A stretch of DNA of 64,000 bases from Marisa cornuarietis (GCA_004794655.1 SMMW01000584.1:7582001-7646000); one strand, 5' to 3'; counted from the first letter of the stretch, positions 38,103-50,702 are shown. Translations and numbers: made by a program. The notes: generated by a model not told the origin, from the letters alone.

Positions 38103-40720
38103 TCACCCCAGTTCTTTACTGACGGACGATTTTTGGTATCTTAAAAAAAACAAAATGCTCGACTTGTGACTGGCAATAATAATAATAATCATTACAAATA
38201 AAACAGAACTCAAATAGTTGTCTAGGCAAGCAACAACTCAGCTTTGTTTTATTCTACTGAAATGGTAGGTCTGGTCAAATCACGGCACATTTAAAATACT
38301 GCTAATAGCAGAACATTATTTGTTGGTAAGAAAGATAACCAAAATTTTCCTGTGAAATAAGCATGTTCAAAACAGATCCCTTAACAGGTAAACCTAGTTG
38401 CCCAAAAAATAATATGAAGGGGGCAGGCTTAGTAGAGTTTAAATTTAAGAAAACTTTGCTTTAGAGATATCAAATCCATCATAAAATTGAAATTTAAAAT
38501 CTTTAAAGCACATTCTCTGCAACTTATCTATTACAAAGAGGACAATCATCTGGAGAAGTATGCTCTCTCCCATCAACATTATGAAGTGTAATATCCCAAG
38601 TCTTGGAGTTGTATGACAGAGGAGACCTTGTATGAGCCAATCGGAGAAAGATTTATATTTTATAGACCTTACAATTTACTTTGATGAATGACTGTGATGA
38701 TGGATAAATAAAACAGTTCTGTGTCCAGCATTACATGAATAGTATGCTTTTACACACATTTGTTAGTTTTCGAAAATGGCAACAAACAAAATATTAACAC
38801 TTTAACTCTCTTGGTTTGAAAGGCCACAATCGTGGCTTTGCCAGGTAGCATGGGCAAGGCGATTTTCATTACTTTTTATTGCAAAGTTCAACTTTTCTCT
38901 TTTCCAAAAATGTATAGGTTTCTTGGTCTAATGTTTATCTCAGAGCAGCAATAATAAAAAACAAACTTCACCACTGTCGTCTTCGCAGTCTTCAGTTATA
39001 AGCCAGTCATTGTAATGTTCATTTTTATCATGAACCAAGAGGGTTAAACAGGTTAGAAGAATATTATAGCAATATCATTTTTTCACAAAATATTGATTTT
39101 TCCCAAATTATTTATCATACAAATGTGCACAGGCCTAAATTCTAGTTTCTGGCTCTTGCTGCTTTAAATCCCATGCTTCACCTTTAAAGGTATTGCCATA
39201 TGCACAAAGCTTTTGTTATGTCATGAGAAATGCCATGACCTCTTTCCAAAACACAGGTGAAAACTGGTATTCAAAGTTATATATCTCATGAGCAGAACAG
39301 TTATTTGTCAAAACCTAACATGTTCTCATAAGCAAAACCCACTTTTATGTAGCTTCTATGAACTGTATATGAAGGCTGGCACCTGCCTTTCGCAAAAAGC
39401 ACACTGCATATTATTTACTTTATACAAAATAATGCACAACTTAAAGAGTGACTTGCGAAAGTGGTTTATTTTCCACTAAAGCGGAAACGTTTACGAATTT
39501 ATAATGAATAAATGCATACTTTGTATATTAACCATTACTTTTTTTAGAATTATGGAGAATCACCCTAAAACAATGTAGTAGTTCTCAATCGACACTACAT
39601 ATAGAAAATCAGAAATTGCAAATGCCAACAGTGTCTGAAAACAAAAATGATCTGGCAAAGGGAGTGTACAAGCAACGGCTTAAGTCAGATCACATAAGGT
39701 GATATTTTTGGTATAAGTCAAACATCAGTGACATTGTTTTGCATGCACAAATGTCACAGTGCTAATAAATAAATCAGATAACTGACAAGATCACAATAAT
39801 ATTAACATGTATTTTTTCTGAGTGTAACACTCAACAACTGGAGTCCGTGAGTCTAAAATCTTGTGTTTTATAGTTGGCAACATTGCAATGATTATTTAAT
39901 GAAAAGTAAACACATGCACATTATGATAACAGAAGAAGTGTTTAAAAAATACTGTGATCCCATAAACACACCATGAAAGATGGCAGAGAACCCAGAAAAG
40001 GTGTTTCCATCTTTTGAATTTTAATAGCTTCAAACACTTTATGATATTCCATCCATCACATGCACCAGGTCTAATGATATACTGATGGTATACACATTAC
40101 ACAACAGATACGGCTGTTACCAAATAGACCTACCTGCAGCATCTGTCAATATGCAACTTGGGTTACTTCCCGAGTCTCTTATTTTCAAAAAAAAATTCTT
40201 ATTTTGATTCAAATAAGCATATAAAAAAATTAAAAAGTGAATAAAATGATAAAGCATAGTGGGTTTTTTTTTTTTGGGGGGGGGGGTTAAAAGCAAAATG
40301 CACTATCTATTGTCGTCTTGTTACTGACATTGTTAACTACAAACAGCACTAGCTGTAGTAAATGAAATAAATGTGCATCGGCGCGAAGCGCAACGCGTTC
40401 AGAAACTGTGGTTTAGTCAGAAAGAAAAACAAGAACTGTTAGTTCGACCGTACTCCAACCGATTGAAAAGTCTGCTTCTATGGATCACAAAAATGGTCCA
40501 AACAGGCAGTCCTCCCGGATTCGCCCGGTCCCACGCCTTAAAATGCAAATACAGAAAGCCATGCGGTGACCACGCGCAAAAGACGAGCAAACGACACGAA
40601 CACTTCAAAGCCTCAAACACTTTTTGGTATTCCACGAACGAAACATGCGTCCAGATCGGAAGATACCTCACTACACAGACATGCACATTCTATATTACAA
40701 GCAGTTCATTTTGGAATAAA

Positions 40721-40760
40721 TACACACGCGCACGCACACACACACACACACACACACACG
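40721..40760. repeat. (AC)n microsatellite
   Basis: ACACACGCGCACGC passes into an uninterrupted run of AC units. Confidence 0.9.
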
Positions 40761-41956
40761 CTAGTTACTGCAGGAGGTGAACCACGGTTAAGTACCTGAA
40801 CATTAACGATAAAGGCATTAGCATGGCCTTTTTTTCGCAATGGCATTCATGACAAAATGGTGTCGTGTGCTTTTAAGTTGACACATACAAAACAGCTAAC
40901 TAAAACGTAACCGTTACTATATGCATTCTTTCAAGTCGATATATTCCACTGATTCGTGGCGATTATTAAGTCTACTTAAGGCACACAATTCCGACAATTT
41001 CCCACTTCACAACAAGAGAAATTCCTGACCAGCACGTCTGCTTTCCGTACGGTAGTAGAGCCGTCAAGCTAAACTTGCACCCTGGTATTTTACTCGCAAT
41101 AAAAGTTTGAAAATGAGACAACTTTTCCATAATTTTTACAAATATTTCAAACAAAGTCATGACATAGGTGACAAGCTATCTCAGGAAGACTACATCGAAT
41201 CTTATATTCATACGCACCTTCGCTGAATCACTAACTCAACTTTCCCGCGAACTTCTGCAACTTGTGGGCCTAATGGCGGCTGTGACATGCGGTGAAACGT
41301 ATCCCACAATTCCCCGCTGCTCTTTCATAAAGTGAAGGAGTTTCGTAGCTACCGAGGCAACAGGTTTTCATCGTAGCAGACAAGAATGGAAAACACACAT
41401 CATATGTTAATAGTTTATGAACAGCGTTATCTAATGGATCTGTGTTTTTTAAGCAAGTGACAAAGAGTATTATCAAAGACTTTTTTAACTTCTCCTGTCA
41501 TGGAATAGGCTTCATTTTTGACTTGATCCCCGAACTCAGGTATTGCGAGCACAACACCAGCTTATGCTGACACCAAACGTATGCAATGGTGAAAACTTGT
41601 AAGAGATAACACAGTCCTCCTAGTTCAAGACACGAGATGAAAAGCATAAAGAAACTGGACACACCTATTTTCGGGATCGGGGAAGGGGGATAGTCCATAT
41701 ATCTTGTCCATAGTGTTCCACCCTCTAAGAGGAGCTAAAGGGGAAAGAGAACATAATATTAAAAAAAAAAAAGACACGACAGTAAAAGGAATTTCCTGTA
41801 CCGTGACCTAGAGCTCTTGATGAACTGCTTATGCCAGTTTTGATTCTCTCTCTCAAAGGTGTCATAGGGTCTGGTATATGTTTTGAAAAATCACGGACAT
41901 TGAACCTGACATGGCAAATAAGAAATGTACAAATCGGATCGATATTCGAGAAAGGG

Positions 41957-41992
41957 CATGAGAGGCATTCACACGTCTACTCCACGGCCTGG
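41957..41992 (+). repeat. 36-bp dispersed direct repeat, copy A
   Basis: GCATGA followed by GGCATTCACACGTCTACTCC and ACGGCCTG recurs at 42925-42960 in the same orientation with about four differences. The pair brackets the hAT-like remnant at 42364-42737. Confidence 0.6.
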
Positions 41993-42363
41993 GGTTTGTA
42001 CAGGGCGCCGGGCGTCACGAAGTACACAGTGCACGGTCACTCAAATATACAGGTCCCCAGATATTGACAGATGACAGATTGACATGACGCCGGACTTTAT
42101 TCTCTGCGAAACCAAGCGTCGTAGTAATGCATAGAAAACTGCACAAGAGATGAGAAACGAATCTGCTTATATGAACAATCTTTGGTCACCCGAGTTCAAC
42201 GGCAAAACTATCTGCTAACTGGCAATGATTATATTTTTAAGAAATATTTACTGTGGATAGCTGCATGGGGGTTACAGTTCTTGCGTTAAAGCCCGGAGAC
42301 GCACATATTAGCCGGTGCGATACACGTCGACTCGACTGTTGAGCAGGTTACCTGACTTACCAG

Positions 42364-42737
42364 CAGGGCCGCAGAAAGTCAGCACAGGCCCCGGGGCAGA
42401 TCGAAGACCTTTCTGGGTCCCTTGCATTAATCATTAACTGTAATCGTGACGAATTATTTTTCCAGTATATAGTAGTATGCTTACATGTTATAATTAGACT
42501 GGCAATATCTGTATTACTTTTAGTAACGTATTATAGACAGCAAACAACTATAAGATCTACACCACTGCACGAGATGATCATTTTAAGTAGAGCTGTGTGG
42601 TCAGTAAATAAGAAAAAAAAGGTTTTGCATTTTGCAGCTGTGTTACTGTATTTATTTTCTTTCATCGGAGATTTACTTAAAAGAAAAAGGAACAAAATCC
42701 GCAGGCCCCGGTACACCAGACTCGACCCTTCCCCCCT
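42364..42737. mobile_element. Possible hAT-like MITE remnant
   Basis: CAGGGCCGC with nearby GGCCCCGGGG at the left, and GGCCCCGG with CCCTTCCCCCCTCTC at the right, resemble the GC-rich ends of hAT elements flanking AT-rich filler. The two ends do not align well as inverted repeats and no target duplication was found, so this is tentative. Confidence 0.25.
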
Positions 42738-42924
42738 CTCGTCAGTACAGTTGGACAGATGGACACCTCATAAAAAAAGATTGCCCCGAGAAAAGTGCGG
42801 GGACACACATGGCTGATTGGCTGCTTCGGCGGGAAAGTGCTTCCATCTAGAGGTGATGAGGGAAGGAGGAGGTGGAGGAAACCGGATCGAGTAACCAAAG
42901 AAAACCCTCAAAGGCCGACACTAC

Positions 42925-42960
42925 GCATGACTGGCATTCACACGTCTAGTTCACGGCCTG
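42925..42960 (+). repeat. 36-bp dispersed direct repeat, copy B
   Basis: Second copy of the unit at 41957-41992, same orientation. Confidence 0.6.
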
Positions 42961-42964
42961 CACG

Positions 42965-44440
42965 CTTCACACAGAGCTACGCTTCCCGTCTCAAGAGATT
43001 TTAGTCAGTAATAATTATGTGTTGTCTAAAAGTTCTGCTACTTTTCAAGAAATACGTAATTTGTAAACAAAATTAAAGTCTTCACTAGGAGAAATTTCGT
43101 TTGGGTGCCCTCCTTGACGCCACAGGGAGAGCCTCGATGACTGCTTAATAATAACGTAAAAACTTTCACTTGTTAGACCTTATCAGTAAAATATTTTAGT
43201 AAAAAATTTAGAATTCAAAACTATCAGAACTTCTTTCTGTCTTTGAGCCCGTGTCACAGTCATGATTATAATAATATATTCCAGTGTCAGTAAGTATGCA
43301 TTAGAAGCAAAAAACAAACAAACAAACAAACGTAATTTTACAAAGACATTAGCTCTGTATAACAAAGGTACTAACTGGGGACATTCCTGCATTATTACTG
43401 GACTGTTTTATCAGTTATAGTTCGTCCTTTTTCTTTTTCGTCATGATCATTATCTTCGTTTCTTTCTTTGCTTCACAGGTGGACGGACAGAAAACAAAGT
43501 GGTAAGCAACAGGACGCTTATGCGACAAGAGAAATGATCCAAACATGGAATTTTATTTTAAAGTTTTACTGAACCTTTTTTTCCTTGTACGTGTAGTTTA
43601 AATTTCTCTGCCTACCTCGGTCTGCTTAATAGGCAGAAAGGGAGGAATACAGTGGATATTTTGTTTTTGTGTGTGTTTGATTTTTTTAAATATCGTGTTG
43701 TCTCTGTATTGATACAACTTATCCATTGTCATGTAAAATCTTCTATAGGTGCTTTTTTTGGTGACAGGTGACAAAACTGGCGCAAGTGCTACTCATGCGG
43801 ATATTCCGTCATTTCGATGCATTACGAAGACTTATTTTTGCCTTTGGTGTTTGTCGTCGATCCATCGTCAGATAACGCGATCTCTGCTTCGCCTCAGGAC
43901 ACCAACAGTCACTGATACACATACAGTCATACATGGACAGCTGACTCCCATCTGACGCTCGGTCCCAAGGAGGATAAGTGCTTTGTAGTGAAAGATAATG
44001 TGGACATTAACATCTGTAACTCTATCGATGTTTAGCAGCTCGACAGGCTTTGCGCATGTTAAAACGCAAACGAACGTACGTACGTCTGGTACTTAAATTA
44101 TTAATTATTAACGCTGGGACATGCTGGGGACACACGAGAGTCAGCAATACAGCAAGAAGGAAATTCCTTGGCAATGATGTTGTCGACTTTTACAAATTGA
44201 AACCAGGTGTTGTCATTTAATAATATATCTCGCTCCAAACAAGATCTTACCATAAAGCAGTACATTATTTAAAATTACGTTTATTTGTTCACCTCCACGC
44301 GCTTTCTAGAAGTACAGTGCGTCACTTCATCCAGCGCAGAGAATATACTGCATCGGACCATAATTTCCATGGAGAAAAATATAGTATTTCATGGGATGTC
44401 TTTATTCTGAAACACCGTTGTTCAGTGACGTATTGTTTAC
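42965..44440. other. Non-coding; (CAAA)n at 43313-43331
   Basis: No gene supported. A 23-base segment at 43479-43501 has a very strong pyrimidine-rich acceptor (CTTTGCTTCACAG) and a GTAAGC donor but no partner exon. Confidence 0.4.
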
Positions 44441-44441
44441 A

Positions 44442-44500
44442 GGGCTGGCTGCATTGCCTTGATAGAGCTTTAGTGGCTGGCTCGGCGTAAAACGCCAACC
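44442..44500 (+). repeat. SINE 3' tail, copy 4
   Basis: GGCTGGCTGCATTGCCTTGA and GGCTGGCTCGGCGTAAAACG match the tail of the SINE family in plus orientation. The head is absent. Confidence 0.65.
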
Positions 44501-44865
44501 CCCCCCTCCGCCCACTCAGTAACGTATCATTTACTTCCCTTTATCTACTATTGCCGTGATCTAACCTCGAAGACGCGACGTTAAGCATTAATAATCAACC
44601 AACTTTACTGTGTGTCTGTGTGTGCGTGCGTGTGATTTAATTGCAGTGAAGTGTCTGCCTTTCGAATGGTTTAATAGAAAGTAGGACTGCGCTGATTTCT
44701 TTATGTTACTCTTGTACGTTTGTACCTCATCTTCATTTTTTTGTTGTTGTTCAGTGTGCCTGTAGGTATCTCACCGTCCACTGTCTGTTATCTTTCATTT
44801 ATCATTATTGATCTGCACAGAGAGTGCAATCTATCATGGTCGTGATGCTGCGCGTTATAAGTTCA

Positions 44866-45600
44866 CATTATTATTATTATTTCTGAGCAATGCAGTATCT
44901 CCACGTAGTAATGTGTGACTTTGTGTGTTTAAAAATATTTTTACACTGCCTTTCTAGACTCTTAGGCACTACAGAAAAATGAACTAGATGTATGAGAATG
45001 ATTTGATGCACATTGACTGCGCCCTTTCTTGCTTCGTTGCTAAAGTTATATGTTGTCATCTACATCCGTTTCTAAACGTGTTTTTAAATTGTGTACTAAT
45101 ACTGATTACTGGATGTTTTAATTTTGTTCTCATTTTTAGACATTCTGTTATGTAGAGGACTACATTATTAGCTACTTTTCCCTTAAGGTTCTTACACAAA
45201 AGGTGAACCTTGAAGGGGGAGGGGAATTTATGGTAAAAGAGTGGGATATACCTATTACGTAGAATTGTATATTTAGGACATATTAACAAAAACTGGTACC
45301 GGTCTTCTACACTTTTACTATCACACTGCTCACATTCAGGTTTGTTGCTGGTTTGGTAACAACGAGTGATTCCATTAAGGGGTAAGCAATTGCTTCTTAA
45401 CAAACACAGGACACGTCTGTGTTCACGTCGTAATACCTGGTTTATATATGTTGCTCTAATTAGGTCTGGATGATAGTCACAGTAATCTAAAGAAGCCACT
45501 GAATCATGCCATTTTTGGAGAGCACAGTCCTTGAGTCTTTCTTTTACTGTGGAAATCAATAAGGGGAGGCTACCAACTGTCTGCCATTCCCACACATACC
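44866..45600 (-). pseudogene. LINE ORF2 C-terminus with 3'UTR and (TAA)n tail
   Basis: The minus-strand frame 45595-45056 (179 codons) ends at a normal stop. It contains LRREHRRVLCLLRSNCLPLN and then a Cys-rich module, CEQCDSKSVEDRYQFLLICP, followed by KYTILRNRYIP. This is the C-x2-C ... H/Y ... C-P-x-Y module after the thumb of jockey/I-like reverse transcriptases, with Tyr where His is usual. The 3'UTR runs to a TTATTATTATTATTATT tract at 44866-44884 (plus strand), the (TAA)n tail expected at a LINE 3' end. The copy is 5'-truncated: endonuclease and RT core are absent. The related fragment at 61652-61828 carries the same module. The open frame suggests a fairly young insertion. Confidence 0.7.
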
Positions 45601-45604
45601 CAAA

Positions 45605-46777
45605 GCCATGGCTACATAGTAAAATTCTAACTTGAGAGTGTGTGTGTGTGTGTGTCGAGAGACCTATATTGTTGTGTGGGAGTAGTGATCTGGTTAAAAA
45701 TTTAACAGATCCTCAGAATCAAGGCGCTCAGATGCTATTTCCTACATTGGTTTCCTACTGACTTTCTGAGATATAACTGCGCAAAGAGCATTCTTCAGAA
45801 TGGATACCTGCTCATTACAAATGTACATCATCATGCCTAGCCACTAAAGCAGACAATATTCCTCACACTTCGTTCTTCTTCTTAGAGATTACGTATTCAT
45901 CCCACGAAGGGATACCAAAAAATACCAATGGAAAACTATTTAGTAAAATGTTGACGCAATTTTCACTTAAAACTTTTTAATAAATAAAATAAGAGGGTGT
46001 TTTAGCTTTAATCAAAACTTTTTAAAATTTTAATAAATTTTACAATTGTAAAATATTTAAAGATAATTAAAACTAACTTTTAGTAATTTATGTTAATATT
46101 GGCTAGCTTATTAAAAATTATACTCATAGAAAATAGAAATATAAAGTATAGTACTATGTTGGGTTATGTCCCTTGAAATGACCGACCACTACTATCTTTG
46201 TCAAATAGATTTTTGAGAGTTTATGGGAAAGATTAGAAATATTGCAGTCTAACGAGTTAATTACCAATTTCAACAAAGTCCAGCTTTTTCAATAAGTATT
46301 AAAAAATTTAAATATCACCGGAAATAAATTCTATGCAGTTCTTTTTGTTACTCTTGTACAATTCTCTAGTTGTCATCAAGAATTAAAAAGAACTCCAGCA
46401 GTCGGGTATTCGTGATCTCTTATACTATTGACGTCGTTACCTCACACCCCCAAGCATACAGTCCATCATCCATTTTATCACTGGATCATGTCATAGAATG
46501 GGCTTATAAATTGAAAAATATCTCTCATGAAGATCCTCAAGAGCTTGTTTCCGTTTGTTACGATAGTGAAAATGCTGTAAACTGTAGTCTTTATTTAAAG
46601 AAAGACTAGCAAACTGCAAGCAGCACCAGAAAAATCAAACATGCCACAGATAAGAACATTTACGAAAGATGAGAGTTTGTATTTACCGATAAACGTGAAT
46701 GGCGTTCCCAACTTGCTCATTATTTTTTATGTTTTATCATCAGCGCTGTTTTCTCACTACCCCGCATCTCCACCATA
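45605..46777. other. AT-rich, no recognisable feature
   Basis: Very AT-rich over 45.95-46.35 kb, with a (TG)n run near 45640-45654. An 79-codon plus-strand frame at 46370-46609 has no recognisable motif. Confidence 0.45.
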
Positions 46778-46876
46778 TGTCGCGGTCAAGCCCCCCGGAG
46801 CCGCTGGGATGCACAAACGCAGCCACTCACTCAGCCGCCACGCTCACACACTCGCTCAATCGGCCAGGGGTGGGAC
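46778..46876 (+). repeat. Left 99-bp terminal inverted repeat
   Basis: Begins TGTCGCGGTCAAGCCCCCCG and ends AGGGGTGGGAC. The reverse complement of 55395-55493 matches it at 95 of 99 positions. The mismatches are at positions 4, 5 and 12 plus one internal site, and similarity stops abruptly at base 99. Confidence 0.9.
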
Positions 46877-46923
46877 GGTTCACTGTTCTTCCTGATCGAG
46901 CCCTGTTCTCTGTTTGTTTCCCC

Positions 46924-47990
46924 ATGTCGGAGCTGGAGGAAGCCGTGGTCACGCGTGCGCAGATGGCAGCGCGCAGTGAGGAGTCGAGTCCGTCGTTTGG
47001 GGGCGGTGCTGAGGATGGCGAGTCACCCGTACGTCGGGTCTCACCATCCCCATCCACGATGCCTGGGAGTCAGTTCGGAGAGCTCGCCTTTGAGAGGTAT
47101 TTACGAATAGGCAAGGAGCTAGGGCTATCGGGCGGGGGACTGAAAGATTTTGCCAAAGAACGAGAGGAGAGGGAGAGAGCGGAGAAACGAGAGGAGAGAG
47201 AAGAGAGGATACGATTTGAGGAGCTTCGTCGTGATATGGAGATCGCCAGGCTCAGTAACGGTGGTGAGAGGTACAATAGGCCAAGCATGGAGGCTGAGTC
47301 AATGCGCCTCAAGATACCGCCGTTTGAAGGAACGGAAGATCTAGAGACATACCTCCGCCAATTTGAACGTTGGGCCAAAATATTGAACTGGGACCCCAAC
47401 ACCTGGGCAGTGAGACTGCTGAAGGGAAGGCCCGGGACGTGCATGCAAGCCTCAGCGAGGGTGATGCGGAGGACTATGACAAGTTAAAAGTCGCCCTCCT
47501 GACGAGTTTCCGCCTGACGGCTGAAACTTAGACGGAAACTGAGAGCTTCCCGACGAGAAGGAGGGGAAACTTTCCAGCAATTCATAGCCAGGGCCGGGTT
47601 ATACCTGTCACGTTGGCTAGAACTGGCGGGCAAGAAAGCCACGTTTGAAGAATTGCGGGACATGTTGCTGATGGAGCAACTCAAAAATAGCGTGCCTCTC
47701 GAGTTGGCTACGTTCATCCGTGAAAGAGCGCCTAGAAACGTAGAGGAAGTGGCGACTTTGGCCCAGCAGTTCACGGAGGCGAGGGATGCAGCTCGGAGCC
47801 ATCGAACATCCCCCACCCCACGGCCCCAGGAGGCCAAGCGAAAGGAGCAAGGTGAGCCCCTTTCCACCCAGGCGGGGAGTAGAGGGCAGAAGACGTGTTT
47901 CCATTGTGGAGGGGTGGACCATTTCAAGTGAGATTGTCCCAAGCTCCATAAAAGCACCGACGCGAAGGTCGCCGTGGTGAGCACGATCGC
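46924..47990 (+). pseudogene. Gag with SCAN-like capsid and CCHC knuckle (broken)
   Basis: The structural protein of the element starts MSELEEAVVTRAQMAA 47 bases after the left inverted repeat. A charged Arg/Glu coiled coil lies at about 47140-47260, then a capsid-like block (KIPPFEGTEDLETYLRQFER). A frameshift near 47422 leads into DYDKLKVALLTSF. A second frameshift near 47528 leads into GGETFQQFIARAGLYLSRWL, LMEQLKNSVPLELATFIRER and the rest. This second half has the spacing of a SCAN domain, known to derive from the Gmr1-like gypsy capsid. The zinc knuckle at 47896-47937 reads CFHCGGVDHFK, stop, DC. The in-frame TGA at 47929 stands where an Arg codon CGA would be expected. Whether the native Gag and protease were one frame cannot be told. 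Confidence 0.7.
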
Positions 47991-48029
47991 GGCTGTCCCT
48001 GCAGAGGAGATGGAGCGAGGGGTGGGTCG

Positions 48030-48500
48030 ATGCTGTGCGAAGATTGCAAGCGGCGGACGAAGCACTTTAACTTTCGCACAAGAGTGCGCCTTAACGGCCG
48101 AGAGGCCACGGCCGTGCGTGACACAGGGGCCGACCTGCTGTGTGTCAGGAGCGACCTGGTGGACAAGGAGCACCTCTCGAACCAGGAACGGAAGGTGCGT
48201 TATGCATCTATGGACACGCAGTCGGTGCCTCTCGCGTATGTCCACCTGGAGTCCCCTTACTACTCTGGCGAGGTCGAAGCTGCTGTGTTCCCCAGTCTCA
48301 TCCAAGAGGTGATAATAGGTAATACTATGCGTACCAAGGAGGGGGAGGACATACAGGTGCCAGTATACGAACAGAATGCAGCGACGTGCGCACCGGTGCA
48401 GACGCAGATGCAGGCGAAGGCCGCAGAAGAAAGAGGCGCCCCACTTAAAGGTGCAGGAGAGATGCTGAAGATCAAGCCCGAGGAATTGAGGGTGTTGTAA
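48030..48500 (+). pseudogene. Retropepsin-like aspartic protease domain
   Basis: The frame contains VRLNGREATAVRDTGADLLC. The catalytic DTG-A motif lies at 48120-48131, preceded by the hydrophobic strand usual in retropepsins. About 60 residues later VFPSLIQEVIIGN supplies the flap-distal 'xxIIGN' strand. The domain works as a dimer that cleaves Gag-Pol. The frame closes at a TAA at 48498. Past that stop the same reading direction continues as a short linker to the hAT insertion at 48584 and resumes in the integrase at 53782. Protease and integrase were therefore neighbours before the insertion, with no reverse transcriptase between them. A Cys-rich CEDC segment precedes the domain. Confidence 0.7.
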
Positions 48501-48655
48501 GGCCAAGACGAGAGCCTACAGCGCATCAAGGCCATAGCCGACCAGAAGCAGCCCCCTTCGCAACAAGGGACGGGGGCCGTGACCAGCGGCGGCGTTTGGG
48601 GGTGGCAAAGCGCTCTCGAAGGGGCCCCGCGCTTCAGCCCCGAGGTCATCTTTAT

Positions 48656-49969
48656 TAAGGTGACCAGACGTTTAGACGGGACAGTCCCGCTTTGGACCTC
48701 GTGTCCCGCCTGCTCATAAAATGTCCGGGCAGGACGCCCAATGTCCCGCCTTCTGGCAAGTCCCTCAACGTCCCGCACGTCTTTAAAAATCTGAGTACCC
48801 TCGCCGGTGGTCGTCTGCTCGTTCCTCTTAAGGTGTCATCTTCTTTGGTTACGGTTGTCCGAGTTCCCCCACTTTCCAGTGGCATTAACTTTCCTCCCTA
48901 CCCTAACCCCACGCCAGCTGACTACACACCAAACCTAGTGAGAATGGAATGGACAACAAATGAGTACATAATGGCCTTCACTTGCCAAATTTATTGTGTA
49001 AAGTGTAGCTGTTTGAAGTCGCTCACTTTCCTTTGAAAGCAGGTGCCCCCTTTGCCCTCTGACGACTCTATCAGACATGTCTGTTATTATTTTTTTAAAA
49101 TCTTTTTACTTTCTCTGTGTTAGAATGCTACAGACTGCCGATTTCTGCTCTGTTGTACTTGATATAATATATTTTTAGCAAATTAACCTAGGATGATGTT
49201 AAAAATATGAAAACAAGTGCATTTGACATTTTGGCAGACGATGCCGATCCAAAGGCATCCACAGGCCGTGTTTGAGCCCACCCCTGGTATAGAGTTGTAG
49301 ACTAATGTAGTTTGTTTGGTGATGGAAAAACGGGAAGAGAAAGTTTCACTGTGTCGTGAAGTAACTATGGGAAACAAGCTCCTTTCACATCTGACTTAGG
49401 GCTTAGAGGTTGCAGTGCCAGCGGCGGGCCCCATCCTCTCCATTCACAGAGTGGCCGTGCATCAGTAACATACCCCTCTCTTTACTGTCAACTCCAACTT
49501 GCTTGCAGGCCCCTTCAGTGGCACATTAATTCAGAGACCTTAATGCACGAACTTTCTTCTAGAATCTAGACAGTTCATGCGCGATAAATCCTGGGTGTAC
49601 AGCGGCCTTCTGACAAGTGGCCCGCTACCCCGACGGCCCCGCCTACCTTCAACATGGAAATTGTATACTGCAGACTTGAAACTTAACATCAGCAGGTGTA
49701 ATGCTTGGGTGTTCCTTCTTCAGACCAGAAAAAGAAGAAGGAAAACAATATAAGGTAGGAATATTTATATTTAAATTTTAAAAAACCGTTTTTCTTTTTT
49801 AAAATGGAATACTGTAGTGGACAGATCTGCCGTTGAAAGCACCACTACTCGGCAAAGTCAAAGGAAAGGTTCCCCCCACCCACCTCCTTTTTCGGCGTTC
49901 TTTGTCGGTGACGACACCATCATCTGCACGCGTCCCGCTTTCGCTTTACCGAAACGTCTGGTCACCTTA
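48656..49969. mobile_element. Non-autonomous hAT (1.3 kb) nested in the larger hAT
   Basis: Perfect 18-bp inverted ends: TAAGGTGACCAGACGTTT at 48656 and AAACGTCTGGTCACCTTA ending at 49969. The flanks share TCTTTAT (48649-48655 and 49970-49976), giving a 7-bp duplication, or 8 bp (ATCTTTAT) if the right end is taken one base shorter. Just inside the left end GGGACAGTCCCGCTTTGG recalls 'GTCCCGC' subterminal repeats of such elements, and CGTCCCGCTTTCG recurs near the right end. No transposase is encoded. It was mobilised in trans. Confidence 0.8.
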
Positions 49970-49976
49970 TCTTTAT

Positions 49977-50702
49977 GAGTTTGTCAACTGAAAATATATT
50001 TTGTGTTAAATGAAAAATTACTGAGAGGGGCTCTTTAAAATCAGACTTTTTTAAGGTCAAAGTCCGAAAGCCTCGTCAATCGCCTCTATGTCTTCGAAAA
50101 TATAATCCTTTAAGTGGTCGCAGGTGTTCTTTATACAAATACCCGAAAATTACAAAAGGTGTGGATGGCTTGTCCGTTTTTATTTGGCTGGTGAGTCATA
50201 ATCCTGTACAGGTACCCGGATAACATGTAGCTTTAGCTAGAAACATATTCCAGTCTGCGTCAGGGACCTGGTCAGAGTACTAGGACTGAGTGCATGTGTG
50301 CGGACGAAAGTCATGAGTGATGGGAGTTTCTGGAATGTGTGCCTGTTTGATGTTAAAGAAGAAAGAAAGAAAAGGTGTGACGGGAGAGGGAGAGAGCGGT
50401 CAGCGAGGAGAGATAGGGGTAGAAAGCAATGGGCGAGAAGAGGTGAAACTGGACGCTAAATGGAGGGGAGGAGGATTGTGTTTCCGATGGAAGCGAGAAG
50501 TCACTGCCGGGACAGTGTACTTGTGGGAAGGGAAGAAGAGAAAGGGATTCGGAGAGAGGTGGACGCTTTTTAGGAGTAGAGAATCATTGCCTAGAGTTTA
50601 GACATTGAAACCGTGCGTTCAGCTAGTGTCTCGATAGTGGTGCACACGGAAACATTAATTAACGGTGTTTCAAGGTGATTTTCACCATTTCGCATCGACG
50701 CC
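49977..50702. other. 5' non-coding part of the ZMYM1-like hAT
   Basis: Sequence between the nested element and the transposase start. It has no coding motif and is presumed to be leader and promoter of the transposase gene. Confidence 0.4.

Larger units (their letters stand above)
35700..41950. other. Long non-coding region with microsatellites
   Basis: No gene or transposon motif was recognised over about 6 kb. CpG-rich islands occur near 36.3-36.9 kb and 37.6-37.9 kb. Paired open frames at 36659-36895 (minus) and 36630-37082 (plus) cover the first island, but neither resembles a known domain. A short plus-strand segment before 35722 with donor GTAAGT is too weak to call. Confidence 0.4.

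Noticed and set aside
42364..42737. Confident call of a hAT MITE
   Set aside because: GC-rich ends are suggestive, but the inverted alignment is poor and there is no target duplication. Kept only at low confidence.
43479..43501. 23-base micro-exon with strong acceptor and donor
   Set aside because: No neighbouring exon or frame to join. Splice-like words are expected by chance in this much AT-rich DNA.
46370..46609. 79-codon plus-strand open frame before the left inverted repeat
   Set aside because: No recognisable domain, no splice or promoter support, and AT-rich context. Treated as chance.
46778..46876. Reading the ends of the Gag-PR-INT element as ordinary LTRs
   Set aside because: The two ends are inverted relative to each other, similarity stops exactly at 99 bp, no AATAAA lies in the left end, and no primer-binding site or polypurine tract borders them.
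48692..49036. 114-codon plus-strand frame inside the small nested hAT
   Set aside because: Starts in the subterminal repeats and has no transposase motif. Chance frame.
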